Assembly (NCBI GenBank): GCA_037975125.1 | Contig: CM075852.1 | Coordinates: 17,338,599 to 17,402,598 of the forward strand | DNA length: 64,000 nucleotides | DNA from: Latrodectus hesperus | Lineage: Eukaryota > Arthropoda > Arachnida > Araneae > Theridiidae | Direction: 5' to 3' | Shown: in pieces, positions 1 to 12,079 of the stretch | How positions within the stretch are numbered: position 1 is the stretch's first letter | Layout: every line of letters begins with the position of its first letter | Notes under the pieces: generated by a model | Told to the model about the DNA's origin: nothing | The model's database searches: none | What the model saw: only the letters and a program-made list of their open reading frames with translations | Position numbers and translations under genes: made by a program

Positions 1-769
1 ATAAAACTTGCAATATTATATGAAGAATTAAGCTTTAAAAACTTTATGCTCTTAAAGTAATTAAATTTAAAATTATATTTTTAAGTAAAAAACTATATAA
101 ATCTGGCATTATTACTGTTCAAAATATTTAATTCCCTAAATAAAAAAAATATTTTATATGAATCAAAAAAAATTAACCCCAACACTAAAAATTAAACAAC
201 GTACCCTATTTCTTGATGATTTACAATTAATATATCAAAATATTTTAGTGTTTTTTGTACTTGAATACTTTATGTAAAAAATTATATCGTGATTTACAGA
301 ATTTAATAAGTATTTCTCTATTTTGATTATATAAATATTTATTGGAATTATCTTTATATTGTAAGTTGCTTTTATGTTGCTAAAACAGATGATAGTTTTT
401 GCTCTGTTTTATTTAAATATTTATCAAACTTAATTAGAGGTATATTTTTAATTTTCATCGAAACTGATAAAATATAGATTTTAAACAATTAACTAACATA
501 AAATTGAGTTTTTTCAATAAGTTCTAATTATCTGGTTAAAAATTTAATTTCGCAAGAAAACGCAGCTTCTGAGGTCTTTTCTATCACTTTTCCACATAAA
601 TTAAATAGTCCTGTTGCAGCTTTTAGTCAAATTGTTTTTAATCGCACATTGCTTAGGTAAAAAATCGGTATTTCGTAACAAAGGATTAAAGAATGCTTTT
701 CTTATTTATTTTTTCAGAATTAAGGGAATTAATAATATATTGACCATAAAAAAACGAGATGTCCCCCAC
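1..769 (-). other. Presumed intron downstream of the homeodomain exon
   Basis: AT-rich sequence, on the gene's strand following the exon that ends near 770. I see no further Iroquois coding similarity and no recognisable repeat in 1-600. The next exon, expected to carry the rest of the C-terminal half and the IRO box, must lie outside the window if the donor at 768-769 is right. Confidence 0.6.
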
Positions 770-929
770 CATTCAAACTGCCACAGTCGTCAGTGGTGTC
801 ATCGGACTTTACGTCTCGCGGAGAACTGCTGTCCCTATCTTCTCCTTCGCTGGCCTTGTTCCTTGGCTCCCACGTCATCTTATTCTCTTTCTTCAGACGA
901 CGGCGTGCGTTGGCGAACCACGTTGACAC
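770..929 (-). CDS. irx: Iroquois homeobox gene, homeodomain exon 2 (recognition helix) and acidic linker
   Basis: The exon encodes [25 protein letters not shown] and a polar acidic linker ([28 protein letters not shown]). WFANARRR is the third, DNA-contacting helix. Ala at homeodomain position 50 (W48-F49-A50-N51) and the following [12 protein letters not shown] are Iroquois hallmarks. The acceptor is ttctcattag|GTG at 930-931, phase 0, matching TQ at the end of the previous exon. The 3' boundary is less certain. A weak donor AATG|gtgggg lies at 768-769, leaving one base of a split Gly codon. If it is not used, the frame runs on to a stop near 729 ([13 protein letters not shown]), which looks like intron. 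The serine-rich acidic stretch and the IRO box of Iroquois proteins would follow in exons left of this window. Confidence 0.93.
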
Positions 930-1174
930 CTAATGAGAATGAAATATCTTTACATAAATCATTTAACACCGATCAACATCAATTACTACTAAAAAGATAC
1001 TAACGATGAAATAGTTCTTGTCTGACTTCAAATTTTTTATGAATTTTGAAACATTAAATTTTAAGTCATTTTCCTAATAATGGTTTAAAAAACTAAAATA
1101 CGAAACAGTTGGAAATTTCTGTTGGTACTGCCAAATTTTTTATAAGCCTTGTGAGTTTTCCCTAGATTTTTTTA

Positions 1175-1545
1175 GAGAAAGGTCCTAAGAACTATTTTTG
1201 GTGCTATCCTGGAAAATAACATCTGGCGAAAAAGGTATAACTTTGAACTGTAAAACATCTGAAAACATCATTAAATCAATACAACTATCTAGAATGAGAT
1301 GGGCAGGCCACCTCATGAGAATGAGTACAGAGAGAACACCAATAAAAGTCTTCAACACCACCTCTTTCTGAAATAGACCAAGAGGAAGACCCAAAAAGAG
1401 ATGGAAAGACTGCCTGGAAGAAGACTTCAACATACTTAAAGTCAAGAACTGGTGGTAAATTTCTAGAAAAGGGGCGGAATGGCAGAGACTTCTGAAGAAG
1501 GCCAAGGCCCACAAAGGGCTGTCGTGCCAGCTGATGATGATGAGT
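1175..1545 (+). mobile_element. LINE fragment 2: same family as 2295-2770, more decayed
   Basis: Reads KVLRTIFGAILENNIWRKRY NFEL, then after stops and frameshifts MRWAGHLMRMSTERTPIKVF, RPRGRPKKRWKDCLEEDFNI, LKVKNW and KGAEWQRLLKKAKAHKGL. It ends with GATGATGATGAG. The order of blocks matches the fragment 1.1 kb to its right (SIFGGTKENGVWRRRY ... GHVIRMKDN), so two 5'-truncated relics lie in the same orientation. Confidence 0.8.
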
Positions 1546-2294
1546 TTTCGCTAATTTATTTTCGTTTTGGCAACATGAACTTTCAAGCCAAACGAAAATC
1601 TTCATTGATTCAGATTTATAATGGATGTTATCATAACGTTCAACATAAATGATATAATAATTATAAACCTCGTATCATCCAAGCTTATATTGTAATTATG
1701 TATTAGCATCATTGTCTAAGGCACAGTGGACTGTCTTTCTCAACAACTTCAGAGCGATTAAATAGTAAATACATCTCATCGGATTTTAAGCGACTTGAAT
1801 ATTAACTGGCCGTAGGAATTTCAGAAATGAATTCGTCTTAATATCGTGGCGAATGAACGAGTACTTGTGGCGACGCCGTAAAAAATTTTGATGGATTTTT
1901 GCTGTAGTGCACACAGATTGCCTGCAAGTGCCAGAGCAGTTTTTAGGAAGAAGTAAGCGTCTCTTTATGAGTTAACCCTCGTTATTTTCTAATCTTTTAG
2001 GGAGTATGAAACGATTGCCGTTTTACATAAATGTGTCACCTAAACTTTTAATTTTTTTCTTATTACTGTCTTGTAAATGTTTTCGTGTTATTGTCTTGTA
2101 AATATTACCGGATTAAGTCGTAGGCGTATTTGGAAAGTAAGTACCGTTTTGGAAAAAAAAAACAAAATTGTTGTAACAGAATTTTTTTCAAACCAATATT
2201 ATTTTTACATAAAAAAATAAATACTGTAGCTAACAAAGCCTTTTTTGGCGTAAGACACGTATTAAAAATTAAATTTTTATCACGAAAAACTAAG

Positions 2295-2770
2295 TTACAG
2301 ATCTATTGAATGCTTATCCGTCCCGTTTTGACCTATGCCTCGGAAACTTGGACTTTGACTGTAAGAAAGGAGAGGTTGTTGGGCCTATTTGAACGCAGGA
2401 TTTTAAGAAGTATCTTTGGAGGGACGAAGGAAAACGGTGTCTGGCGCAGAAGATACAATACAGAAATCTACCGAATGTACAAGGAGCCAGACGTTGTACA
2501 TCACATTAAAGTAGGCCGTCTCAATTGAATTGGACATGTTATTAGAATGAAGGACAATAAAACACTAAGGGAAATTTTTTTTGCAAAACCCATCAGCGTA
2601 AGAAGAAGAGAAAGATCAAAGCTGAGATTTGTGGATACAGTCAAAGAAGACTGTAGGGTCCTTGGAACAAAAAATTGGAGGAGTTTGGCTGCCAGTAGAG
2701 GTGGCTGGAAGAAATTTCTTCAGAAGGCCTTGGCCCATCCTGGGCTGGAGCGCCATGAATGATGATGAAA
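2295..2770 (+). mobile_element. LINE fragment 1: C-terminal reverse transcriptase region and 3' end
   Basis: Conceptual translation gives LIRPVLTYASETWTLTVRKE, then LLGLFERRILRSIFGGTKEN, GVWRRRYNTEIYRMYKEPDV, a stop, and IGHVIRMKDNKTLREIF...RRRERSKLRFVDTVKEDCRV, ending near GWKKFLQKALAHPGLERHE. This is the conserved tail of the second ORF of an arthropod non-LTR retrotransposon, ending in ATGATGATGA. It is 5'-truncated, with a stop at 2526 and little other decay. The clade (Jockey, RTE or R4-like) cannot be settled by eye. Confidence 0.85.
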
Positions 2771-3069
2771 AAATAAATTTCAACAAAAATAACTTTCATT
2801 CATAACTAAAATTGAATTTTAAATTTTTTACATAGTTTCGGCAAATGTAAAAATATCTATTTTCTGTACTTTCTTTATAGAAACTTCCCGCCAACGACAA
2901 TAATCACGAAACGGCTTTTTTCACTTCCATTTGTAGTTTTCTTATGTATGATAATATCATGCCTCATTTACGGTCTCATTATGAGAATAAATTCAATTAG
3001 CAAAACCCCTTTCAGATTCCAGAACACTGTGCACATGATTTTTTGTGCTGACATTGTCATTCTGAACTT

Positions 3070-3660
3070 TTATTTTTTCAGAGATGGAGTGCCACCCCAC
3101 TTCGTTGATTGTTGTTTCGATTCTGGTGCGACATGGTGAACCCACCTTTCATCAACTGGCACAATTTGGCTTAAAAAATATTCTCCCTTTTCTATGTATC
3201 GCGTAAGAAATGTCACTGCACCACCAACTCGCTTGGTTTGTGAACATCCGTGAGCATTTTTGGAACCCATCGGACGCACAACTTGTGCCCGATGGGTAAC
3301 AACTAAGCGGTCAGTTACAATTTCATACAAAACAGTATGTGAAATTGGCGGAAATTCGTTTGAAAGCGTTGTCATTTTGAAACTTCAATCCTCATGGGTT
3401 TTTTCATCAATTTTCCTCATCAGATCCTCTTTGACAACAAAAGGCCGACCCCTCCGAAACTCATCGTGGACATTTGTTTGACCTTCATTAAACTTTCTGA
3501 CTGACTTTCTCAGCATTCCATCATTCATCGTTTGTTCACCATAAACATCTTAAACTTTTCTTTAGATTTCAGCCTCTTTTGCATTCCTTAAGCTCAAAAA
3601 TCGAATTACGGCCCAAATCTCACAGTCGGTGGGATCAGTAATTGTCTTAAACATTTTAAA
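3070..3660 (-). pseudogene. mariner transposase fragment (N-terminal and early catalytic part)
   Basis: The minus strand encodes LSNEFPPISHTVLYEIVTDR, then TKRVGGAVTFLTRYIEKGEY, FLSQIVPVDERWVHHVAPES and KQQSTKWGGTP. The normally invariant first catalytic Asp context (GDETW) reads VDERW. An upstream helix-turn-helix remnant lies at 3380-3660 with frameshifts. The sequence stops after PSLKK and no C-terminal half follows. Decayed and inactive. Confidence 0.85.
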
Positions 3661-4534
3661 TGTGTACAGCAAACTGAAAACACAATTTAGAAGAACTTAA
3701 ATGGCATCATTTGAGAGCCAGAGAACAAGGAGGACTAGTGCGCATGTGCGGGGCATTGAGGAAGAGATGCAGTGAAAAAGTCCCGAATGTGCCGTGTAGA
3801 TTCGTTAACTTCATACTATATGATATACACGAGGATTTTTTGTGTGACATTCTTCTTTGAAAACCAAAAAAACATAAAGACATTGGAATGCTAAATACAA
3901 AATGAGGAAACACAAAACAAATAATTTAAATTGCATTGGAAATGTGTTCATGTCTTCAAAGTAAAAATACACCATTAAAAATTGTGATGGAAAAATTCAT
4001 AAATTCTAGAAAACTTTTAAAAATATTTACAAAATTTCAAGTACATTAAAATAACCGAATTAAATTTCTACATTTGCCTCAAAAAACAATCAACTAAAAA
4101 TCACGATAAAAGTGAAATTGCGCCAGTAAAAAATTTCGCTGAATCTGGTGATTACTCCGATTGAGGAAAATTTCCCTTTGAAATAAGAACTTTTTCCCCT
4201 TACCCCTCTTAAAAGTAGTTTATCGTGCATTTTTACTACCAATAAGCATTTTCATCTCTTCAGAATTATATGAAAAGGTAATACCTCAGAATTATAGGAA
4301 GGGTTCCTATTTTCAATATCCTAAACTGAAATATTTTATTTATAATATTTATAAAGGCGTTTTATATAAACTTATGGTTATAGAGGAATTTATAATTAAA
4401 CTTTTAGGATTTTGCTTCAAACGATAATACAAAAAATTTTATATTTTCAAAAGTGTTATTCCAGTTGTAAAGAAATATTTCACCCTATTTCAACTTACGA
4501 ATGTGATCCAATATTTACAAAACCAAACTAGAAG

Positions 4535-4606
4535 TGGAATGGTCAGCGTTCTGGTTTTCCATTCAATAGTTCATATGTTCGAATCCCACCTGGGATATAT
4601 ATATGT

Positions 4607-4637
<31 letters not shown>

Positions 4638-4750
4638 AATGGTCTGAAATTTTTATTAGACTGTAGATCCTGATCTAATTACCTCACGTGTTCAATAAAT
4701 GATCTCGGAGAGATCAGTTATGCATCATTACATTGTAAATTGTTCGCTAA
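4535..4750 (+). mobile_element. Degenerate family C-like SINE with an embedded TA tract
   Basis: GGTCAGCGTTCTGGTTTTCC, AATAGTTCATATGTTCGAAT and CCCACCTGGGA match head and B box. A TA/TGTA tract (about 4596-4634) interrupts it. The sequence resumes with TTAGACTGTAGATCCTGATC and TAATTACCTCACGTG, the family C 3' half. Confidence 0.65.
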
Positions 4751-4999
4751 GTGAACAATTGTAGAGACATTAAATAGCGAAAATCTTCAAAGTAAGAGTA
4801 TGGTAAACAAAATATTTATGCCATTTTGTGTTTTGTTGAATAAAATGAGAATAAGTATACACATTAGTGTATGATGTAGTTGAGACCTTGCCATCGAGAG
4901 TAGGAATATCAGGCGTTATAAAAGCAGTTCTACCACTCACATTCATCAATCGTAACTCGAACAGTAGCCAGGGTAAATGCACGTTTCGAATGGACTGAT

Positions 5000-5590
5000 C
5001 AATTTCTGCATCATCAAATTGCCAAATATGTTAAGCGTTTGGAGATAGTGGTGTGAATGAACATACGGCAAGGCATTGGTTTCATATACTCAAGTCAGGA
5101 GATTTGTCCCTTTGTGATGAAGCTGGTGTCTAGAGGACTAGTCATCAAGTTGTTCACTATAAGCTGCTAATAACTAGCCAAACCGTCGATGCGGACCTGA
5201 ACTCGAAACAATTGCAACATATTCAACAAGCATTGCAAAAGAAGGAGCCGGCACTGTTTAATTACAAGGGTATACTGTTCTTAGCCAGTAACGCAAGGAC
5301 GCATGTTGCGCAGATGACCAGGAATATCATACAGGTAATTGATTGGGAAACTTTGTACCACATTTACCTTACTTAACTGACCTTGCACCATCAGATTACT
5401 ATTTCTTTCATTCCTTAAACAATCATCTTCGTGGTAAACCCTTCACCAATGAAACAAACTTAAACAAAGCATTCACTGACTTCTTTGCGTCCAAAAACAC
5501 TCCCAAGTTTTTACCTCAACGGGATTGCACAATTGCAGGCACGTTGCCAGAAGGTGATCATGCTGATGGTGATCACTTCGAGGACTAACG
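5000..5590 (+). pseudogene. mariner transposase fragment (C-terminal part)
   Basis: Reading with frameshifts: QTVDADLNSKQLQHIQQALQ, KKEPALFNYKGILFLASNAR THVAQMTRNIIQ, then LTDLAPSDYYFFHSLNNHLR, GKPFTNETNLNKAFTDFFAS. The DNARPH catalytic motif appears as SNARTH, so the second Asp is lost, while the third (APSDYYFF) is kept. Multiple stops upstream. It probably comes from a different mariner insertion than 3070-3660, because orientation and part differ. Confidence 0.82.
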
Positions 5591-6014
5591 ATAGGCTACA
5601 CTTTCTGTAGATTTATGCTCTTTTGGGTCATTTTAAAAACGTCAAGAACATTCTTGTTTACCTAGTACAATTGGGAATAACTCAAGCTTATTGCTGATTC
5701 AAATTCAAGGAAAAATGTATGATAATACGACCCTTTTTTGGATCATGTAATTAGTGAAAATTGAATCTTAAGGGAAGAAATAAAATTCTCCCTCTCAGAA
5801 AAGTCATGTGAGTTTAATATATTTATTAGATCCTATGTCACAGTAATTGAATTCTAGTCGAAAAATAAACCTATTATATTGAATCATTAATAGTTAGATA
5901 TTAATTGGTTAACATTCAGTTACTAATTAATACCCAGCAATAAACATTTGACACCTACAGTTTCAATTTCAAATCTCAGTCACGATTAAGTTTTAAGTCT
6001 CAGATCATACTGAC

Positions 6015-6171
6015 CTGTGTGAGGGTCATCTTGGTGATGATGGCCAGCATGATCTTCTCCCCCTTTGTTGGATATGGATTCTTCCTGTGCTCGTAGAGCC
6101 ATGCTTTCAATGTGTTGGTAGTCTCACGCGTGGCGTTCTTTCTTCTGGCCACACTTTCCATGGAACTGTAC
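6015..6171 (-). CDS. irx: Iroquois homeobox gene, homeodomain exon 1 (helices 1-2)
   Basis: This 157-base exon encodes 52 residues: YSSMESV, then [20 protein letters not shown], then [20 protein letters not shown], then MTLTQ. It holds the N-terminal arm, helix 1 and helix 2 of a TALE homeodomain. The three-residue loop extension diagnostic of TALE proteins is visible as PYP in [10 protein letters not shown]. The RRKNATRE start is specific to the Iroquois class. The acceptor is gtgattttcag|G at 6172-6173 and the donor is ACACAG|gtcagt at 6013-6014. The first G completes an Arg codon from the upstream exon. The intron interrupts the homeodomain after Gln44 (TQ|VS) in phase 0. Reading on into the intron gives VSMI then a stop, so splicing to 929 is needed to complete helix 3. 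Confidence 0.96.
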
Positions 6172-7282
6172 CTGAAAATCACATCAATGATGAGTATTCT
6201 ATCAATGTTGAGTATTCTATCATTTCAGAATTCAATGATGTGTATTCTATCATTGAATTCATCGTAAATTTACTTGTTATGAGAGTATATATGTCTTACA
6301 CTAAATACAGTACATACATTTGCATCCAATAAGCGATAATTATAAGGATGCTTAGTAGAACCATTTTCACTAAAAATATGTCGTCGCATGTTTTATAAAC
6401 TTTAAGAAATTTTTCAACATATTAAATTAAAATAGAATTTTTATTCTACATTTAAGGTTGAAATAAATGGCTGAAAACTTCATTTTTAATTCAAATTTAA
6501 TTTTTTTAATCATAATTTACTTTAAAACTTGCATGCATTAAAAATAAAAGAAATATTTACAATATGGGCTTAAATATAATAAATAAAGCATAAGAGCTGT
6601 AATCAAATTTCGATGTTTGATGGAAAATTACAATACTTGGTGATATTTTTTCTTGCGGAAAAATTCGACGAAAAAATACATTCCATTTTTAACTGTATGA
6701 ATACTGCGATTTAAAAACATCAATTAAATGAAATGAGACTTTTGTACATGTATATAAACATTGTTTCAGTAATTTCAGGATATGTTTAAGAAATCAATTA
6801 CATTAAAATTACACGAATTCATAATTTTATTTGTGAGCTCTGATGTTCATCAGACTGGATTAACATTATTAAGATAATTAACAACATTTCGATTGAAATA
6901 AATATGCAAAGAAAATTTTAATAACGGATTGTTATCAAGAGTACAGAAAAATTGTAAATTTGCTTTCATACTTCGTCAAACAACGCGAACAAATTAGCGC
7001 TCTGGATTTAAATTCAGCAGTTCTTTGGTTCAATTCTGATCTCGGTTTGAATATTTTAATGTTTTAGAGTCTATTTTCAACTATAAATTCAATTTGCAAT
7101 AAATTTCTCTACCAAAATTGCTTTAGGTTGACAAACTAAACCAAATGAATGCTTTAATAAGTTATTTTTACGAACTGATTAATCACTAGTATAAATTTAA
7201 ATAAAAAAAGGATTACGTTTTTTCTTGTTAATTAATTGTTTCTAATTATAGTTTCATATTTACTTAGAGTCCCTTTCCTTTT

Positions 7283-7450
<168 letters not shown>

Positions 7451-7729
7451 AGCATAAGCATGGATTGCAAAATATTATGTGTTGTGCTATTCATTTATAG
7501 TAACTTTTTGGCATGTAAATGGTTCCCATTAAAATTATCTATACTGGAATAAATGAATCTAATGAAATCAATTTATTCACAGTTTTAAACTTAAAACTAA
7601 AAAATATATTACATTTCGACTCCTTATCATAATGAATTCAAGCTTATAATTCTTTTTGTGTATTTCTCCATATTAAAAATGCATTTTTCAGTACGGTAAG
7701 ATCAAAGAAAACCGAAAATTAAAACTGGA

Positions 7730-7907
7730 TTGTCTGTCTGTCGCTCAACGGTCATTTTTTGCACACGAGGACTAATTAGACCGGGGCCTACGGCTTAAAG
7801 TGGATTCCGAACCACTACAAACATCTATGCCCAAATTGGGATTCGAACCCTCGAACTGTTGAAACGAAGGCAAGAGCGCTAACCATTCGGCTGCCAGCTC
7901 GGCAATG
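7730..7907 (-). mobile_element. SINE family C, copy 1 (full length)
   Basis: On its own strand: AGCTGGCAGCCGAATGGTTA, GCGCTCTTGCC, GGGTTCGAATCCC-type B box, then TTTGTAGTGGTTCGGAATCC, CTAATTAGTCCTCGTGTGCA and TGACCGTTGAGCGACA. A 9-bp target duplication AAAACTGGA lies at 7721-7729 and 7908-7916. Confidence 0.92.
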
Positions 7908-9143
7908 AAAACTGGAAATTGTATAATGGTAAAAAAATGTCAGATTTCTCAATTGGAAATTTTTTAAAATTAATTTTACTTGGTAGAAATGATACAAGTA
8001 ACAATGTCAAGTGGGAGAAAAAATAAATTTGGTTGTTCTTGGTATAAAAGGCGTCAATGATATTCTGTTGTGACTACGGGAATTTAATATTTTGCAAAAG
8101 ATATATTAACCATAAGGTTGATCATAAAGAAAGTCTAAGCATAGACGATATAGCTAAATGCACAATGGTCAGTCGAATGGTTATTTTGCCATTTTGTGAA
8201 CTGAGACATGCTTTTGATAATAATAATATTCAAACGACAGTGAACACTTAAGTCTATGTGTTTATGATACTGAATAGAAATCTAAAAATTTTTTGATAAT
8301 TTCGTTTGCTATAGCATATGTAAAAAAACTAATCTTTCTTCTATAAACCAGGTATTTAGATATTTCAGGATTGAATTTCAGCAAGAAAGATTTTAAAAGA
8401 TTTATTCTCATCTCACGGATGCTGGCCAATAAATTCATACAGATACATTCACTTCAAGAAAAAAAAGGCAACTGAGGACAGGATACGTGGCGGTTGCTAA
8501 TATGTTTTCTATATGTTCCAGAAAACCGATTTAGACCCGTGAAAATTAAATGCCTGAATGTATTTCAAACAAATCTATACTATAATTTTAATTTATTTTC
8601 CGCTTCATTTCTCAGTATGCAAACGATTAATACTTATTCATCAAAGACTACTATGGATAATATGAATCGTAACTCATGTTTACTTTCAATTTCCTTCAAG
8701 AAAGTAAGCTGACAACTTAGTTCGCAAGGATCCGATAACGTTATATGCAAGTATCAAATTATTTGAAATAGTTATTTTAATGCGCGCATACTCTTTCTGT
8801 AAGTAAAAATAATCTGGTGTAAAATTTATTAAATAAATAAAATATGAAAAATGGATATCCTATAATGTATGACGCGTGTTCCTTTGCCACTTTGGGTACC
8901 TTCAAATATTCGTAGGGTTTCAGAATTTTCATTTTAAACCGTCAAATTAGTCCCCCCTCCTTTGAAAAAAAAAAAGACAACTGAGTGACAAGAAAAGGCG
9001 TGTGAAACGAAAGCAACAACATACTCGAGGAAAGTTCAGAAAAAAATTGAAAATTGCACAGTAACGCAGCACCAGATTAAATTCGAAATGTTTTTGAAGT
9101 ACTCTCTATATTTTGTGATCCATGTGTTAAAATTATATCCAAT

Positions 9144-9428
9144 ATACAGTCACGCACCTTGTCTAGTGGTCAAAGTCCCTGACTACGGATATGGAGGTCC
9201 TGGGTTCGAATCCCAGTTCGAGGATGGATGTACTTTCTCTCTCTATTTATCCTGTCTTTGTCCTTTCCTTGTATGAATGAGGTGTGAATGGTTGCCTACC
9301 CTATAAATGGGCACCGATGGCATGTGTGTGCTGACGAAGTCGGACTCTATACCAAAATATGATTCAGTTGAAAAAGTGGAGCAGCGCACCCCATATTGCC
9401 AGCCTAGCTGGCACACGACAACAACAAC
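9144..9428 (+). mobile_element. SINE family A, copy 1
   Basis: tRNA-derived SINE. The head has an A-box-like TCTAGTGGTCAAAG and a perfect B-box-like GGGTTCGAATCCCAG, the internal RNA polymerase III promoter. The body runs through TTTCCTTGTATGAATGAGGT, CCTACCCTATAAATGGGCAC and AAAAGTGGAGCAGCGCACCC, then an ACGACAACAACAAC tail. It is flanked by a 9-bp target-site duplication ATATCCAAT at 9135-9143 and 9429-9437. Confidence 0.93.
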
Positions 9429-9594
9429 ATATCCAATGCACTTATTTTAGGTAACTAAAAGAAATTGACTTAATATGACATCAAACTCACTGTCTAGTAT
9501 GCTCGGTGATTTTATTATTTTTTTGTTCAATGAGCCCGCCGTATAAACTATTAGATTTGAGTCTAATCGGTTACAAGCAGTTCTGGGCTGATAT

Positions 9595-10115
9595 ACACTG
9601 CTCGACATTGAAAATGCAACACCAAGAAGGAATTGCCAGAAAGTGACGAAACTCGGCAAACAGAGAGAGAGACAGCAACGAACAATAAGTGATCTGTATA
9701 TCCAAATGATATGCATAATACAGAGCGAGAACAGGGTCGGGTCACTAGACTGTAGGACCACCGTGGACGGTGATACACGAAGTAACAAGTCTAGGTACAG
9801 AGTCACAATGGGAGTAGGAAGGTGTCCTGTGGATAGGCTCTCTTTTCCATGCCAACCATTTGCCAAAGTGCGTCTTCTGAAGGAGGCAGTAGCAAGTTCT
9901 GCAAATGGCGTTCAATCATATCCCCAGCGTGTTCGATTCGTGAAAGATCTGACGAGCACGGTGGTCAGAGAAGCAGCTGCACACTTTGCAGAGCATGTTG
10001 GCTGATGCGAGCAATATGCGATCGGGAGTTATCCTGCGGATAAAGGGCATTGGAAACCTCCTGAAGGTAGGGGAATGTTACTGCCCGCAGCACATCTTCC
10101 ACGTAACGCTGGGCT
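9595..10115 (-). pseudogene. Tc1-like transposase fragment (C-terminal half) with one terminus
   Basis: The minus strand reads YVEDVLRAVTFPYLQEVSNA, LYPQDNSRSHIARISQHALQ, SVQLLPRPPCSSDLSRIEHA and GDMIERHLQNLL. The normal motifs QDNARPH and SPDLSPIEH are degraded (QDNSRSH, SSDLSRIEH). The right end breaks off at 10113. The left end (CTGCTCGACATTGAAAATGC) is the element's 3' terminus; the other inverted repeat is missing. Confidence 0.83.
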
Positions 10116-10857
10116 TGAAATATTAAATTTGGGAAACTTATTTTTGATTGTGATTTCCAGCTTTGGCATATTTAGAAATTGTTTGAGATATAATTAAATT
10201 GCAACTCAATTAGTTCAAGTTGCAAATCTGACCTCACTGCTTCACAATTTACGTTGAATGGCATGCAAAAAACATCAAAAGTTGATTGTTTGAATGGTAT
10301 TGAAATCTAGAAATTTACGTTGTGTTTCCTTTTCACACCTATTACTTTTTGTTATGAAGAAATCAGCCTCCCTAGTCAAAGGTAATAGTAATTAATAGCT
10401 ATTAATTGCGATATCTGTATTTTTTAACTCAATGGGTCTATAGATTTTATGCTTTCTCTGAATTTTTTTGTTTCTGATAATTCGGAATTTTTTAACACTT
10501 CAGAAACTGTGATAGTTCTCTTTGACTTTGGCTGAGTCGGCAGTTGAATAAATAACAATTATAGTCTTTCATTCAATAGCTTGTGGGTTTGAGTCATGGT
10601 CATTGTGACCAGAAAGTGACCTTATATCAAAAGAAACAATACACGCTTCGTGAGTAAATGAGAGAGTGAGAAGTGACATTAGAGTAGCAAACCAACTCAT
10701 TTTAAGTATACTTTTCACATTTAGTCAGAAAATTATAGAATATATAATATAAAGAAGTGGTGTCCCTTTTATTATGTTGATGAATATAAATATGGGGTTT
10801 TGTTTTATTCTCAGTCAATTATAAGATTTATTTATAGAAGCTTGATACTTGTTTACA

Positions 10858-11131
10858 GGCCTCCCATCCTTTCTAGTGGTCAGCGTGCCTGGCTGCGGAT
10901 AGGGAGGTCCTGGGTTCGAATGCCGGTTTGGGCATGGATGTTCTTTCTCTCTCTCTGCTATCTTTGCCCTTTCCTTGTATGAATGAGTTGTGAATGGTTG
11001 CCTACCCTATAAATGGTTGCCTATGGCATATGTGTACTGAGGAAATTGGACTCCACACAAAATACGGTTCTTTTGGAAAAGTGGAGCAGCGCACCTCATA
11101 TTGTCAGCCTGGCTGGCACAGGACAGTAACA
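10858..11131 (+). mobile_element. SINE family A, copy 2
   Basis: Same architecture as copy 1: head TTCTAGTGGTCAGCGTGCC, B box GGTTCGAATGCCGG (one mismatch), body with AAAAGTGGAGCAGCGCACCT, and a short GGACAGTAACA tail. A diverged 12-bp target duplication, ATACTTGTTTAC / ATATTTGCTTAC, lies at 10846-10857 and 11132-11143. This copy is older than copy 1, judging by the duplication mismatches. Confidence 0.92.
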
Positions 11132-11324
11132 ATATTTGCTTACCGTAATTTTTATTGCAATCGAAAATTGCTAATAGCTGATAGCTTGATGAATAGACGA
11201 GATAAAACAATTTCCAATTTTCAATGAAGTGAAGAAAATTTATCTTTTGAAATATTAAACTATTGCTTAATAAATCGTAAATTTTAATTAATTGGTAGAC
11301 AAAAATAATTTAGATTTGGTTTGT

Positions 11325-11520
11325 CATTCAACCATGATTTTTTGAACCGAGCATTAATTAGACCGTAATCTACAGTTTAATTAGACTACAGCATTAATTA
11401 GACCGTAATCTACAGTTTAAAGTGATTTCAGAGCACTAAAAACATCCATGCCCTATAGGGGATTCGAACACACGAACTTGTTGAGCTGAAGACCACGATC
11501 TGAGCAGTTCAGCATTGATA
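11325..11520 (-). mobile_element. SINE family C, diverged copy with internal duplication
   Basis: Recognisable on the minus strand from GTTCGTGTGTTCGAATCCCC, CATGGATGTTTTTAGTGCTC and the final GAATGACAAACC. The 30-base block starting GCATTAATTAGACCGTAATC occurs at both 11351-11380 and 11391-11420, a 40-base-period internal tandem duplication. Confidence 0.8.
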
Positions 11521-12079
11521 TTCTTGAACATTACTTATGCAATTTATTAATTTTAGACTATTAATAATTTAGAAACATATCTTTGAGTCTCTCCTTTTCT
11601 TTCTCTAAGACTCAAATTCCACATAAGATTACTACATATAACTCATAACTTATGTAAGATTTTAGCACATATTTTTCATGTTTCTTATAAGTTTATAAAA
11701 TTTATTATAACTTCGCTTTTTTATACTCATTCTCCTTTGTATCCTCTAAAATAATTTTTCTATTGGAATTTCTTTATAATGAATAGCAATTATCGAAAAT
11801 GTTCTCCGAAATGAAACATTACTATTTATACTTATTTTTAAGTTAAACCCGAAGGATGGTTTTCTGTGGAACCTGAATTCCTAATCAGTATGTTCATTGC
11901 CAGCATATACATACATCAGTATATGTACTGGGATAAGAGATAATCGTTATATGCAAACTACCCTGAATAATTAAGTGGTCATATCTATAAAATAAGCACA
12001 AACATAATTTCTTTAATCATTCTTAATCAGTAAATCTGCATGGCTGAAAAATCTCGAAAGGAAAGCAATCAAAACATTT

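Larger units (their letters stand above)
930..6014 (-). other. Iroquois intron splitting the homeodomain (about 5.1 kb)
   Basis: Bounded by donor CAG|gtcagt and acceptor cattag. It contains two LINE 3' fragments (1175-1545, 2295-2770), two mariner relics (3070-3660, 5000-5590) and a degenerate family C SINE with a TA tract (4535-4750). Sequence at 1546-2294, 3665-4530 and 5600-6014 is AT-rich with nothing I recognise. The stretch 1740-2000 is slightly less AT-rich and could be a regulatory remnant. Confidence 0.85.

Noticed and set aside
9447..10043. Several frames of 64-139 codons near the Tc1 fragment
   Set aside because: They run antisense to or out of frame with the decayed transposase, whose motifs are readable only on the minus strand with frameshifts.
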